Assembly: GCA_049323795.1 (NCBI GenBank)
Contig: JBMOOH010000055.1
Location: forward strand, 1 to 50,283
Reading direction: 5' to 3'
DNA from: JAOADN01 sp049323795
GTDB taxonomy: Bacteria; Pseudomonadota; Alphaproteobacteria; Rhodobacterales; Rhodobacteraceae
Length of the DNA: 50,283 bases
Numbering within the stretch: the first letter of the stretch is position 1; each line of letters starts with the position of its first letter. Position numbers and translations under genes: made by a program. Under the pieces are notes generated by a model. The model saw nothing but the letters and a program-made list of their open reading frames with translations. It was not told where the DNA came from and searched no databases. This document shows positions 16,838-24,531 of the stretch, piece after piece.

Positions 16838-18292
16838 GTGTCGATCCCCCCCGACGCCTTCCACCTGACCCCCGGCGCGCCCGGCACACTCCAGCAGCAG
16901 ATCCGGGCGCTGGTCAGCGGAGGCATCGTCACGGGGCGCTTCCGCGCGGGTGAAAGGATGCCCTCGTCCCGCCGCCTCGCCGCACATCTCGGCGTCAGCC
17001 GCATCACCGTGACGCTCGCCTATACCGAGCTTGTCTCGGGCGACTGGCTGACCGCGCGCGGCCGGTCGGGCTACTACGTGTCCGACAGCGCGCCCACCCG
17101 GCCCGATTTCGCCCCGCCTCCCGACCGGGCCGAGACGGTGGACTGGGCGGGCGCCTTCGCCCGGCGCTTCACCGGCCAGCCCCGCGTGGACAAGCCCGAC
17201 GACTGGCGGCGCTATCCCTTCCCCTTCATCTACGGGCAGGCGGACGCGAGCCTCTTCGACCACCAGAACTGGCGGCAATGCGCGCTCCGCGCCCTTGGCC
17301 TGAGGGACTTCGAGGCGCTGACGTCCGACTATTACGAACGCGACGACCCGCTCCTCATCGACACGATCCGCCGGTCGATCCTGCCCCGCCGGGGGATCGC
17401 CGCGCGGCCCGAGGAGATCCTTCTGACGATGGGCGCGCAGAACGGCCTCTGGATCGCCTCGCACCTCCTCCTCGGCCCGGGGCGGCGGGCGGTGCTCGAG
17501 AACCCCTGCTATCCCGGCCTCCGCGCCATCCTCGCCGAATCCGGCTGCGACGTGGCGACGGTGGACGTGGACGGCGAGGGGCTGCCGCCCGGCCTGATCC
17601 CCGAAGGCGCGGACGTGGTCCTGACGACCGCGAGCCACCAGAGCCCGACGAACGCCACCATGCCCGTCGGCCGCCGCCGCGCGCTTCTGGCGCGGGCCGA
17701 GGCCGAGGGCTTCCTGATCGTCGAGGACGACTACGAGTTCGAGCTGAACTTCCAGCGCGCCGCCTCGCCCTCGCTCCGCTCGCTCGATGCGGGCGGGCGG
17801 GTGATCCACGTGGGGTCGTTCTCGAAGTCGATCTTCCCCGGCCTGAGGCTCGGCTACCTCGTCGCCTCCGAAGGCTTCATCCGCGAGGCCCGCGCGCTCC
17901 GCGCCACCGTCCTCCGCCACCCGCCCGGGCATGTCCAGCGCACGCTCGCCTACTTCCTGTCGCTCGGCCATTACGATGCGCTCCTGAACCGCATGGGGGC
18001 GGCCTACCGGCGCCGGCGCGCGGTGATGGACGAGGCGATCCGCGCCCAGGGGCTGAAGGTCGCGGGGCAGGGCGGTACGGGCGGGTCGAGCTTCTGGATG
18101 GAGGCGTCCGAGGGGGTGGACACCGAGGCGCTGGCCCTCAGGCTGCGCGGGCGGGGCGTGCTGATCGAGCCGGGCCGGGCCTTCTTCGCACCGGGAGGGG
18201 AGCGGCGGAACTTCTACCGGCTCGCCTATTCGTCCATCGCGCCGGGCAAGATCGCGGAAGGCATCGGGATCATCGCAGAGGAGGTGGCGTAG
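16838..18292 (+). CDS. tauR: MocR-type taurine regulator TauR
   Basis: A PLP-dependent GntR/MocR transcription factor: residues 1-75 form a winged helix-turn-helix (GERMPSSRRLAAHLGVSRIT) and the rest is an aminotransferase-like effector domain. The PLP lysine is in V-G-S-F-S-K-S-I-F-P-G-L-R-L-G-Y and the cofactor Asp in E-D-D-Y-E-F-E. TauR of Rhodobacter capsulatus activates taurine genes, and the position between tpa and xsc is the same. I choose GTG at 16838 (484 residues) because homologues begin close to this point and the operator lies just upstream; an ATG at 16805 would lie inside the operator. Its stop codon TAG is supplied by a palindromic repeat. Confidence 0.9.
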   Translation: MSIPPDAFHLTPGAPGTLQQQIRALVSGGIVTGRFRAGERMPSSRRLAAHLGVSRITVTLAYTELVSGDWLTARGRSGYYVSDSAPTRPDFAPPPDRAETVDWAGAFARRFTGQPRVDKPDDWRRYPFPFIYGQADASLFDHQNWRQCALRALGLRDFEALTSDYYERDDPLLIDTIRRSILPRRGIAARPEEILLTMGAQNGLWIASHLLLGPGRRAVLENPCYPGLRAILAESGCDVATVDVDGEGLPPGLIPEGADVVLTTASHQSPTNATMPVGRRRALLARAEAEGFLIVEDDYEFELNFQRAASPSLRSLDAGGRVIHVGSFSKSIFPGLRLGYLVASEGFIREARALRATVLRHPPGHVQRTLAYFLSLGHYDALLNRMGAAYRRRRAVMDEAIRAQGLKVAGQGGTGGSSFWMEASEGVDTEALALRLRGRGVLIEPGRAFFAPGGERRNFYRLAYSSIAPGKIAEGIGIIAEEVA

Positions 18293-18355
18293 GATGGGTG
18301 CAAGCACCCATCTTCGTCAAAATGGGTGAGGAATGGGTGAGATCACCCATCCTAC
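18289..18355. repeat. Palindromic repeat unit with GTAGGATGGGTG arms
   Basis: Outer arms gtaggatgggtg (18289-18300) and cacccatcctac (18344-18355) are perfect inverted repeats, and inside are two smaller hairpins (gatgggtgc/gcacccatc and atgggtga/tcacccat). Similar GTAGGATGGGT units are scattered repeats in several proteobacterial genomes. The left arm contains the stop codon of tauR, so the unit lies exactly at the gene end and may act as its terminator. Confidence 0.75.
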
Positions 18356-18367
18356 GAAAGTCGCCCC

Positions 18368-18402
18368 ATCTGGCTCTATCCCGCCGCCCCATCTGGCCCT
18401 AC
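18368..18402 (+). promoter_or_regulatory. Probable TauR operator of xsc
   Basis: Half-sites CTGGCTCTAT (from 18370) and CTGGCCCTAC (from 18393), each preceded by CAT, are spaced 23 bases, the same as before tpa. The pair ends about 56 bases upstream of the xsc start. Confidence 0.7.
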
Positions 18403-18457
18403 GGCGCCCCGCGCCCCGGGCGTAGAACCGGGCCCGACAGATCAGGGAGTCCGACCG

Positions 18458-20233
18458 ATGAAGATGACCACCGAAGAAGCCTTCGTGAAGGTTCTCCAGC
18501 GCCACGGCATCACCGACGCCTTCGGCATCATCGGCTCGGCCTTCATGCCGATCTCCGACCTCTTCCCGAAGGCCGGCATCCGCTTCTGGGACTGCGCGCA
18601 CGAAGGCTCGGGGGGCATGATGGCCGACGGCTACACCCGCGCCTCGGGCCGCATGAGCATGATGATCGCCCAGAACGGCCCCGGCATCACCAACTTCGTC
18701 ACCGCCGTGAAGACCGCCTACTGGAACCACACGCCCGTCCTCCTCGTGACCCCGCAGGCCGCGAACCGGACGATGGGGCAGGGGGGCTTCCAGGAAGTCG
18801 AGCAGATGGCGCTCTTCAAGGACATGGTCGCCTACCAGGAAGAGGTGCGCGACCCCTCCCGCGTGGCCGAGGTGCTGAACCGCGTGATCCTGAACGCGAA
18901 ACGCCACTCCGCCCCCGCCCAGATCAACATGCCGCGCGACTACTGGACGCAGGTGATCGACATCGACCTTCCGGCGATGGTCGAGTTCGAGCGTCCCTCG
19001 GGCGGCGAGACCGCCGTGGCCGAGGCCGCGAAGCTTCTCTCCGAGGCGAAGTTCCCCGTCATCCTGAACGGCGCGGGCGTGGTGCTCGGCGGCGCGATCC
19101 CGGCATCCATGGCGCTTGCAGAACGCCTCGATGCGCCGGTCTGCGTCGGCTACCAGCACAACGACGCTTTCCCGGGCTCCCACCCGCTCTTTGCCGGCCC
19201 GCTCGGCTACAACGGCTCGAAGGCCGCGATGGAACTGATCGCCGGGGCCGATGTGGTGCTGGCGCTGGGGACGCGGCTGAACCCGTTCTCGACCCTGCCG
19301 GGCTACGGGCTCGACTACTGGCCGAAGACGGCCAGGATCATCCAGGTCGACATCAACCCCGCCCGGATCGGCCTGACGAAGCGGGTCGCGGTCGGGATCG
19401 TCGGCGATGCCAGGAAGGTGGCCGAGGGCATCCTCGCCCGCCTTGCGCCCGATGCGGGCGATGCGGGCCGGGCCGCGCGCAAGGCAAGGATCGCGCAGAC
19501 GAAATCGGCCTGGGCGCAGGCGCTGTCCTCGATGGACCACGAGGATGACGATGCCGGCACCACCTGGAACCAGCGGGCGCGCAAGGCCAAGCCCGACTGG
19601 ATGAGCCCGCGCATGGCCTGGCGCGCGATCCAGGCGGCGCTGCCGCGCGAGGCGATCATTTCGAGCGACATCGGCAACAACTGCGCCATCGGCAATGCCT
19701 ACCCGACCTTCGAGGCGGGGCGCAAATACCTCGCACCGGGGCTGTTCGGCCCCTGCGGGTACGGGCTGCCCAGCGTCGTCGGCGCCAAGATCGCCTGCCC
19801 GGACGTGCCGGTCGTGGGCTTTTCGGGTGACGGGGCCTTTGGCATCGCGGTGACGGAGCTGACCGCCATCGGCCGCCCCGAATGGCCGGCGATCACGCAG
19901 GTGGTGTTCCGCAACTATCAGTGGGGGGCCGAGAAGCGGAACTCGACGCTCTGGTACGACGACAATTTCGTCGGCACCGAACTGGACGAAGGGGTGAGCT
20001 ACGCCGGGATCGCCAGGGCCTGCGGGCTGCAGGGCGTGGTGGCCCGCACGATGGCGGAACTGACGGCGGCGCTGCGGCAGGCGATCATCGACCAGAAGGC
20101 GGGCAAGACCACCCTGATCGAGGCGATGATCAACCAGGAACTGGGCGAGCCGTTCCGCCGCGACGCGATGAAGAAGCCGGTGGCCGTCGCGGGCATCAGC
20201 GCGGCCGACATGGTGCCGCAGGTCGTGGCGTGA
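18458..20233 (+). CDS. xsc: Sulfoacetaldehyde acetyltransferase
   Basis: A thiamine-diphosphate enzyme (591 residues) that uses phosphate to split sulfoacetaldehyde into acetyl phosphate and sulfite. The N-terminal domain shows the cofactor-activating Glu region (F-W-D-C-A-H-E-G-S-G-G-M-M-A-D-G-Y) and the C-terminal domain the ThDP motif GDGAFGIAVTELTAIGRPEW followed by the conserved Asn of V-F-R-N-Y-Q-W. The stretch I-N-M-P-R-D-Y-W-T-Q is typical of Xsc. An agggag site lies 10 bases before the ATG. The TauR-type operator lies upstream; phnX and the TSUP gene follow on the same strand. Its product feeds Pta, encoded nearby. Confidence 0.95.
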   Translation: MKMTTEEAFVKVLQRHGITDAFGIIGSAFMPISDLFPKAGIRFWDCAHEGSGGMMADGYTRASGRMSMMIAQNGPGITNFVTAVKTAYWNHTPVLLVTPQAANRTMGQGGFQEVEQMALFKDMVAYQEEVRDPSRVAEVLNRVILNAKRHSAPAQINMPRDYWTQVIDIDLPAMVEFERPSGGETAVAEAAKLLSEAKFPVILNGAGVVLGGAIPASMALAERLDAPVCVGYQHNDAFPGSHPLFAGPLGYNGSKAAMELIAGADVVLALGTRLNPFSTLPGYGLDYWPKTARIIQVDINPARIGLTKRVAVGIVGDARKVAEGILARLAPDAGDAGRAARKARIAQTKSAWAQALSSMDHEDDDAGTTWNQRARKAKPDWMSPRMAWRAIQAALPREAIISSDIGNNCAIGNAYPTFEAGRKYLAPGLFGPCGYGLPSVVGAKIACPDVPVVGFSGDGAFGIAVTELTAIGRPEWPAITQVVFRNYQWGAEKRNSTLWYDDNFVGTELDEGVSYAGIARACGLQGVVARTMAELTAALRQAIIDQKAGKTTLIEAMINQELGEPFRRDAMKKPVAVAGISAADMVPQVVA

Positions 20234-20252
20234 CCGGGGACGTGGCCCGAAC

Positions 20253-20308
20253 CGCCGGGGCGGGCGAGAGGCGCCCGCCCCCGGAGGGCGGGTCGGGCGC
20301 TGCCCGTG
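20253..20308 (+). repeat. GC-rich hairpin repeat, family B, copy 1
   Basis: Follows xsc by 20 bases. The run gcgggtcgggcgctgcccgtg and the preceding ggcgcccgccccc hairpin recur, with small changes, at 38158-38212. The unit folds into a strong stem and may end or stabilise the xsc message. Confidence 0.55.
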
Positions 20309-20504
20309 CTGCGCAGGGGCGAGCCGGAAACGTCCTGGCCCGCTTCGGAGGCAGGAGGTGAGTGCCTTGGCGGATCGCTCGCCCGCGCGGGCCGGGACAC
20401 CGCTCCCGCGCCCGACCGGCGCGCACCGCATCCGGGAGGGCAGGGGCGCCGTCCTCCTTCGCCATCGGCGAGGAAACCGTGAACGAACTGTCCGGAGAGG
20501 CGTG

Positions 20505-21308
20505 ATGGGTGAACTTCAGGCGGTCGTCTTCGACTGGGCGGGAACGGTGATCGACCACGGCTCGCGCGCGCCGGTGGGGGTGTTCGTGAAGGCCTTCGCC
20601 ACGTTCGGGATCGGCATCACCGCCGCCGAGGCGCGGGGGCCGATGGGCATGGCCAAGCGCGACCACGTGAAGGCGCTGATGGCGCTGCCCCGCGTGGCCG
20701 GGGCGTGGAGGGCCAAATACGGCCACGCCCCGGGCGAGGCCGACATCGACAGGGTCTACGAGGTCTTCGTCCCGATGGGCGTGGACGCCGTGGCGGACTT
20801 CTGCGGCATGATCGAGGGCGCGGTCCCGGCAGTGAACGCGCTCCGCGCGCGGGGCCTCAAGATCGGCTCGACCACCGGCTATGTGCGCGAGATCATGGCG
20901 CGGATGGCGCCGCTGGCCGCGCGGCAGGGCTATGTCCCCGACACCCTCGTCTGCGCGGGCGACCTCGCGGCGGGCCGCCCGTCGCCGCTGATGATGTGGA
21001 GGACATTTGAGGAACTCGGCGTCTGGGGCGGGTGGCGGGCCGTCAAGGTGGACGACACCGAGGCCGGGATCGAGGAGGGGCTGAACGCCGGTGCCTGGAC
21101 GGTCGGCATCGCGATGACCGGCAATGCCTTCGGCCTGACGCCCGAGGAGACGGCGGCGCTGGCTGCGGCCGAGCTTGCCCGGATGAAGGCGGAGGCGGTC
21201 GCGAAGCTGACCCGAGCGGGCGCGCATTACGTGATCGACAGCGTGGCCGACATCCTTCCCGTGATCGCCACGATCGAGGGACGGCTCGCCCGCGGCGAAC
21301 GGCCATGA
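20505..21308 (+). CDS. phnX: Phosphonoacetaldehyde hydrolase
   Basis: A HAD-superfamily enzyme (267 residues) that cleaves the C-P bond of phosphonoacetaldehyde to acetaldehyde and phosphate. The nucleophile Asp is in V-F-D-W-A-G-T-V-I-D, the Schiff-base lysine typical of PhnX is in G-P-M-G-M-A-K-R-D-H, and the metal Asp in V-K-V-D-D-T-E-A-G. The ATG at 20505 follows a GGAGAGG site at good distance. It is second in the xsc operon. No phnW gene is in the window, so the phosphonoacetaldehyde must come from another aminotransferase, perhaps Tpa itself. Confidence 0.9.
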   Translation: MGELQAVVFDWAGTVIDHGSRAPVGVFVKAFATFGIGITAAEARGPMGMAKRDHVKALMALPRVAGAWRAKYGHAPGEADIDRVYEVFVPMGVDAVADFCGMIEGAVPAVNALRARGLKIGSTTGYVREIMARMAPLAARQGYVPDTLVCAGDLAAGRPSPLMMWRTFEELGVWGGWRAVKVDDTEAGIEEGLNAGAWTVGIAMTGNAFGLTPEETAALAAAELARMKAEAVAKLTRAGAHYVIDSVADILPVIATIEGRLARGERP

Positions 21309-21492
21309 TGAGGACGCCGACCGGACCCACCCCCACCCTAGGACCTACCCCCGCCCTGAAACTCCCCCGGCGGGGAAGGGAGGGACGCAGCGGAAGCCAC
21401 CTGCACGCCGCCGCCGCATGGCTGCCCCCTTGCCCCGCTGCCCGCGGCAGGCGAGAGGGCGGCGGCCCGCCCGTGACCGCATCGTGGCGCCC

Positions 21493-22239
21493 ATGACCCT
21501 TCCCTTCGACCTCTCTCTCGCCGCCGCCATCTGGATCGCCGCCGCCACCGTCGTCGCGGCCTTCGTGCGCGGCTACTCGGGCTTCGGCTTCTCGGCTCTC
21601 GTCATCGCGGCCGCGGGCGTGGTCGCGAACCCGCTCGATTTCGTCGCGGTGGTCGTGATCCTCGAAACCGCGATGTCGCTCCAGGCCTGGAGCGGCCTGA
21701 GCCGCGAAGTGGACTGGAAGCGCGTCGGCTGGCTGATGCTCGGCGCCGCCATCGGCCTGCCCCTCGGCCTCTGGGCGCTGACCGGCATCCCCGAGAACGC
21801 GGCCCGGGCGGCGATCTCGCTCTACATCCTCTTCATGTGTGCGGTGCTTCTGGCCGGATGGCGGATGCGAGGGCAGGTCGGCGGGACGGGAACAGTCGCC
21901 GCCGGCGTCGTCTCGGGCCTCGCCAACGCCCCCGGCATGGGCGGCCTGCCCGTCGCGGCGTTCTTCGCGGCCCAGCCGATCCCGGCCGCGGTCTTCCGCG
22001 CGACACTCGTGGCCTACTTCCCGCTGCTCGATCTCTACTCCGCGCCGCTCTACTGGTGGAACGGCCTCGTCACCTGGGACACCCTCTGGGCCTCGCTGAT
22101 CGCGCTGCCGCTCGTCTTCCTCGGGAACTGGCTCGGCTCGCGGCACTTCTTCAGCACTGACCCGCAGGACTTCCGCCGCTTCTCCATCCTGCTCCTTGCG
22201 GGGCTGGCGGCGCTCGGGCTGGCGAGGGCGCTATGGTGA
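21493..22239 (+). CDS. TSUP family (TauE/SafE) sulfite or sulfate exporter
   Basis: A 248-residue inner-membrane protein with about eight helices and the family opening V-A-A-F-V-R-G-Y-S-G-F-G-F-S, repeated in weaker form as S-G-L-A-N-A-P-G-M-G-G-L-P. TSUP proteins export sulfite, sulfate or sulfoacetate, and related genes (tauE, safE, tauZ) are found beside xsc. I start at the ATG at 21493, since the 25 codons upstream look non-coding. Third gene of the xsc operon, it fits removal of the sulfur product released by Xsc. The gap before it (21309-21492) is GC-rich repeat-like DNA. Confidence 0.85.
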   Translation: MTLPFDLSLAAAIWIAAATVVAAFVRGYSGFGFSALVIAAAGVVANPLDFVAVVVILETAMSLQAWSGLSREVDWKRVGWLMLGAAIGLPLGLWALTGIPENAARAAISLYILFMCAVLLAGWRMRGQVGGTGTVAAGVVSGLANAPGMGGLPVAAFFAAQPIPAAVFRATLVAYFPLLDLYSAPLYWWNGLVTWDTLWASLIALPLVFLGNWLGSRHFFSTDPQDFRRFSILLLAGLAALGLARALW

Positions 22240-22250
22240 GGCGGTCCCGA

Positions 22251-22302
22251 GGCGAGGGGCTCTGCCCCTCGTGCTCCCCGGGATACTTGCGGACCGAAAA
22301 TG
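22251..22302 (-). repeat. Post-gene GC-rich hairpin repeat, family A, copy 2
   Basis: Read on the minus strand it begins one base after the pta stop as CATTTTCGGTCCGCAAGTAT, then CCCGGGG and a hairpin ggggc-aga-gcccc. The first 27 bases match the copy after soeA exactly. It lies between the convergent TSUP and pta genes. Confidence 0.75.
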
Positions 22303-22303
22303 C

Positions 22304-23185
22304 TCAGCCGAGCGCCACCGTGACCGCCGTCGCCGCCACGATGTCATCGACCGACGCGCCCCGGCTCAGGTCGCAGACCGGCCGCCGGAAGCCTTGCAGG
22401 AACGGCCCGACCGCACGCGCCCCCATCAGTTCCTGCGCGAGCTTGCAGGCGATGTTGCCGGCGTCGAGGTTCGGGAAGACGAGCGTGTTGGCGTCGGGAA
22501 AGGCGATGCCCTTCCTGGCCGCGATGGCGGCATTCAGCGCCGCGTCGGCCTGCACGGGGCCTGCGAATCCCGTCGCCTCGGCCGCGGCGCGGACCTTGTT
22601 GACGGATGCGCCCGCGCCCGAGGCAAGCGTCGAGAAGCTGAGAAGCGCCACCCGCGCCTGCCCGAGCAGCGCGCGGGCCGAGGCGGCGGAGGCCGTGGCG
22701 ATGGCGGCAAGCCGGGCCGCGTCGGGGTCCACCGTCACCGCGCAGTCCGCGAAGATCATCTCGCGGACGCCGCCTTGCCCGCCGGGCAGAACCATCAGGA
22801 AGAATGACGACGGCGCGGCGACCCCGTCCGCGAGCCCGATCGCCAGCCCCGCCGCCTCGATCACCCGCCGCGTCGGCGCGGCGATGCCGGCGACCATCGC
22901 GTCGGCCTCGCCCGCCGCGACCATCGCGGCCGCCCGGATCAGGGGTTTCTCCAGCATCCGCACGGCGAGGCTCTCCTTCACCCCGCGCGCCCCCACGAGC
23001 GCGGCCATCTGGGCGGGTGTCACGGGCGGGAGCGGGACGGGATCGGCCAGCCCCTCGTCCTTCAGTCGTGCAACCGCCCTGGCGATGCGCGGCTCCTCCC
23101 ATTCGGGGAACACGACGCGCGCCCTGGCGGCACGGGCGGCCTCGAAGGCGCGGGCGAGGGCGGGGGCAGGGGACGGAACGGACAT
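22304..23185 (-). CDS. pta: Phosphate acetyltransferase
   Basis: Converts acetyl phosphate and CoA to acetyl-CoA and phosphate. The 293-residue protein is the short catalytic-domain-only form: R-V-V-F-P-E-W-E-E-P-R-I near the start, the central S-S-F-F-L-M-V-L and F-A-D-C-A-V-T-V-D-P-D-A strands, and the C-terminal N-T-L-V-F-P-N-L-D-A-G-N-I motif for CoA binding. Genes of this form occur beside xsc in many taurine degraders, where they use the acetyl phosphate made by Xsc. I begin at ATG 23183-23185; the 33 bases to the divergent citrate synthase start leave very little room for separate promoters. Confidence 0.92.
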   Translation of the reverse strand: MSVPSPAPALARAFEAARAARARVVFPEWEEPRIARAVARLKDEGLADPVPLPPVTPAQMAALVGARGVKESLAVRMLEKPLIRAAAMVAAGEADAMVAGIAAPTRRVIEAAGLAIGLADGVAAPSSFFLMVLPGGQGGVREMIFADCAVTVDPDAARLAAIATASAASARALLGQARVALLSFSTLASGAGASVNKVRAAAEATGFAGPVQADAALNAAIAARKGIAFPDANTLVFPNLDAGNIACKLAQELMGARAVGPFLQGFRRPVCDLSRGASVDDIVAATAVTVALG

Positions 23186-23218
23186 GGGCGGTGCCTCCGG
23201 CCCCGGAAAGGCAAGGAT

Positions 23219-24352
23219 ATGAGCGACGAAATCAAGATCAATCGTGGCCTGATCGGCGTCTATTTTGCGCGCTCGGGCGCCAGCCGCATCGACGGGGCGA
23301 AGGGGGAGTTGAGCTACCGGGGCTATTCGATCCACGACCTCGCCGGGAAGGCGACCTTCGAGGAGGTCGCCTGGCTCATGCTCATGGGCGAGCTGCCCAC
23401 TTCCGTGCAGCTCGCCGACTTCGACGCCCGCCTCAAGGCCGCCCGCCGCCTGCCGGAGGGGGGTCTCGACATTCTCCGAACGGTGCGGGGCGGCCACCCG
23501 ATGGACGTGCTCCGCACTGCCGTCTCGGCGCTGGCCGCGTTCGAACCCGAGGCAGGCGACGCCACCGAGGCGGGGTTCCTCGCGAACGGCGTCCGCCTCA
23601 TCGCGCAGGTGCCGGTGATCGTGGCGGCCCACCACCGCATCCGCGCGGGCCTGCCGCCGGTGCCGCCTGATCCCTCGCTCGCCCACGCCGCCAACTGGCT
23701 CTGGATGCTCAAGGGGGAGCGCCCCGATGCCAGGACCGCGCGGCTCGCCGAGGTGGACATGATCCTGCATGCCGAGCACGGCTCGAACGCCTCGGCCTTC
23801 GCGGCGCGCGTCACGGTGGGGACCGAGGCGAACCTCCACGGGGCCATCGTCACCGCGCTCTCCACCCTCGCCGGGCCGGCCCACGGCGGCGCGGCCGAGG
23901 ACGTGATGAAGATGGTGGCCGAGATCGGCGAGCCGGAAAACGCCGCCGCTTACGTCGCCGCCAGGCGCAGGGCGCGCGAACCCGTGACCGGCTTCGGCCA
24001 CCGCGTCTACCGCGTCGAGGATCCGCGCGCGCGCCACATGCGGGCAGGCGTTGAGCGGCTGGGGCGCGAGATGGGCGAGCCGAAGTGGTACGCGATCCTG
24101 CAGGCCGTCGTCGAGGCGATGGAGCCCTATGCCCGCCACGGCCTCAACGTGAACGTCGATTTCTACGCCGGGGTCATGTACCGGCTGGTCGGCATTCCGA
24201 CGGATCTTTTCGTCCCGGTCTTCGCCATCGGCCGGATGCCCGGCTGGGTCGCCCAGTGCCTCGAGCAGAAGCGCGACAACATCCTGATCCGGCCGCTGAC
24301 CGCCTATGACGGGCCCGAGGCGCGGGGCTGGGTGCCCCTGGAGGCGCGGTGA
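23219..24352 (+). CDS. Citrate synthase (citrate/2-methylcitrate synthase family)
   Basis: A 377-residue short-form citrate synthase. Key parts are the active-site His region L-H-A-E-H-G-S-N-A-S, the central G-P-A-H-G-G-A, and the catalytic G-F-G-H-R-V-Y-R followed by D-P-R-A. The C-terminal N-V-D-F-Y-A-G-V holds the Asp of the triad. This length class includes both citrate and methylcitrate synthases and the sequence alone does not decide. It is divergent from pta with 33 bases between starts and would take acetyl-CoA made from taurine into the TCA cycle. A ggaaaggcaagg site precedes the ATG. Confidence 0.9.
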   Translation: MSDEIKINRGLIGVYFARSGASRIDGAKGELSYRGYSIHDLAGKATFEEVAWLMLMGELPTSVQLADFDARLKAARRLPEGGLDILRTVRGGHPMDVLRTAVSALAAFEPEAGDATEAGFLANGVRLIAQVPVIVAAHHRIRAGLPPVPPDPSLAHAANWLWMLKGERPDARTARLAEVDMILHAEHGSNASAFAARVTVGTEANLHGAIVTALSTLAGPAHGGAAEDVMKMVAEIGEPENAAAYVAARRRAREPVTGFGHRVYRVEDPRARHMRAGVERLGREMGEPKWYAILQAVVEAMEPYARHGLNVNVDFYAGVMYRLVGIPTDLFVPVFAIGRMPGWVAQCLEQKRDNILIRPLTAYDGPEARGWVPLEAR

Positions 24353-24531
24353 GGGTGGCGCTTGTTCGGGCTTCCGGCCCCTCGCCCTTCCTGCACTCCG
24401 CCCCCTGGAACGCCGGTCCCCCTGCCCGCTCCGAAACCGGACGAACGGCCGCAAACGGGCTTGCCAACCCCCGCCCTCCATATGAGGGTCGTGGCCCATG
24501 AGGACCGCCGCCCCATGACCCCCTGCGCCCG

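Noticed and set aside
16805..18292. Aminotransferase enzyme call for the MocR gene
   Set aside because: The N-terminal winged helix shows it is a regulator; the aminotransferase-like part is the effector domain.
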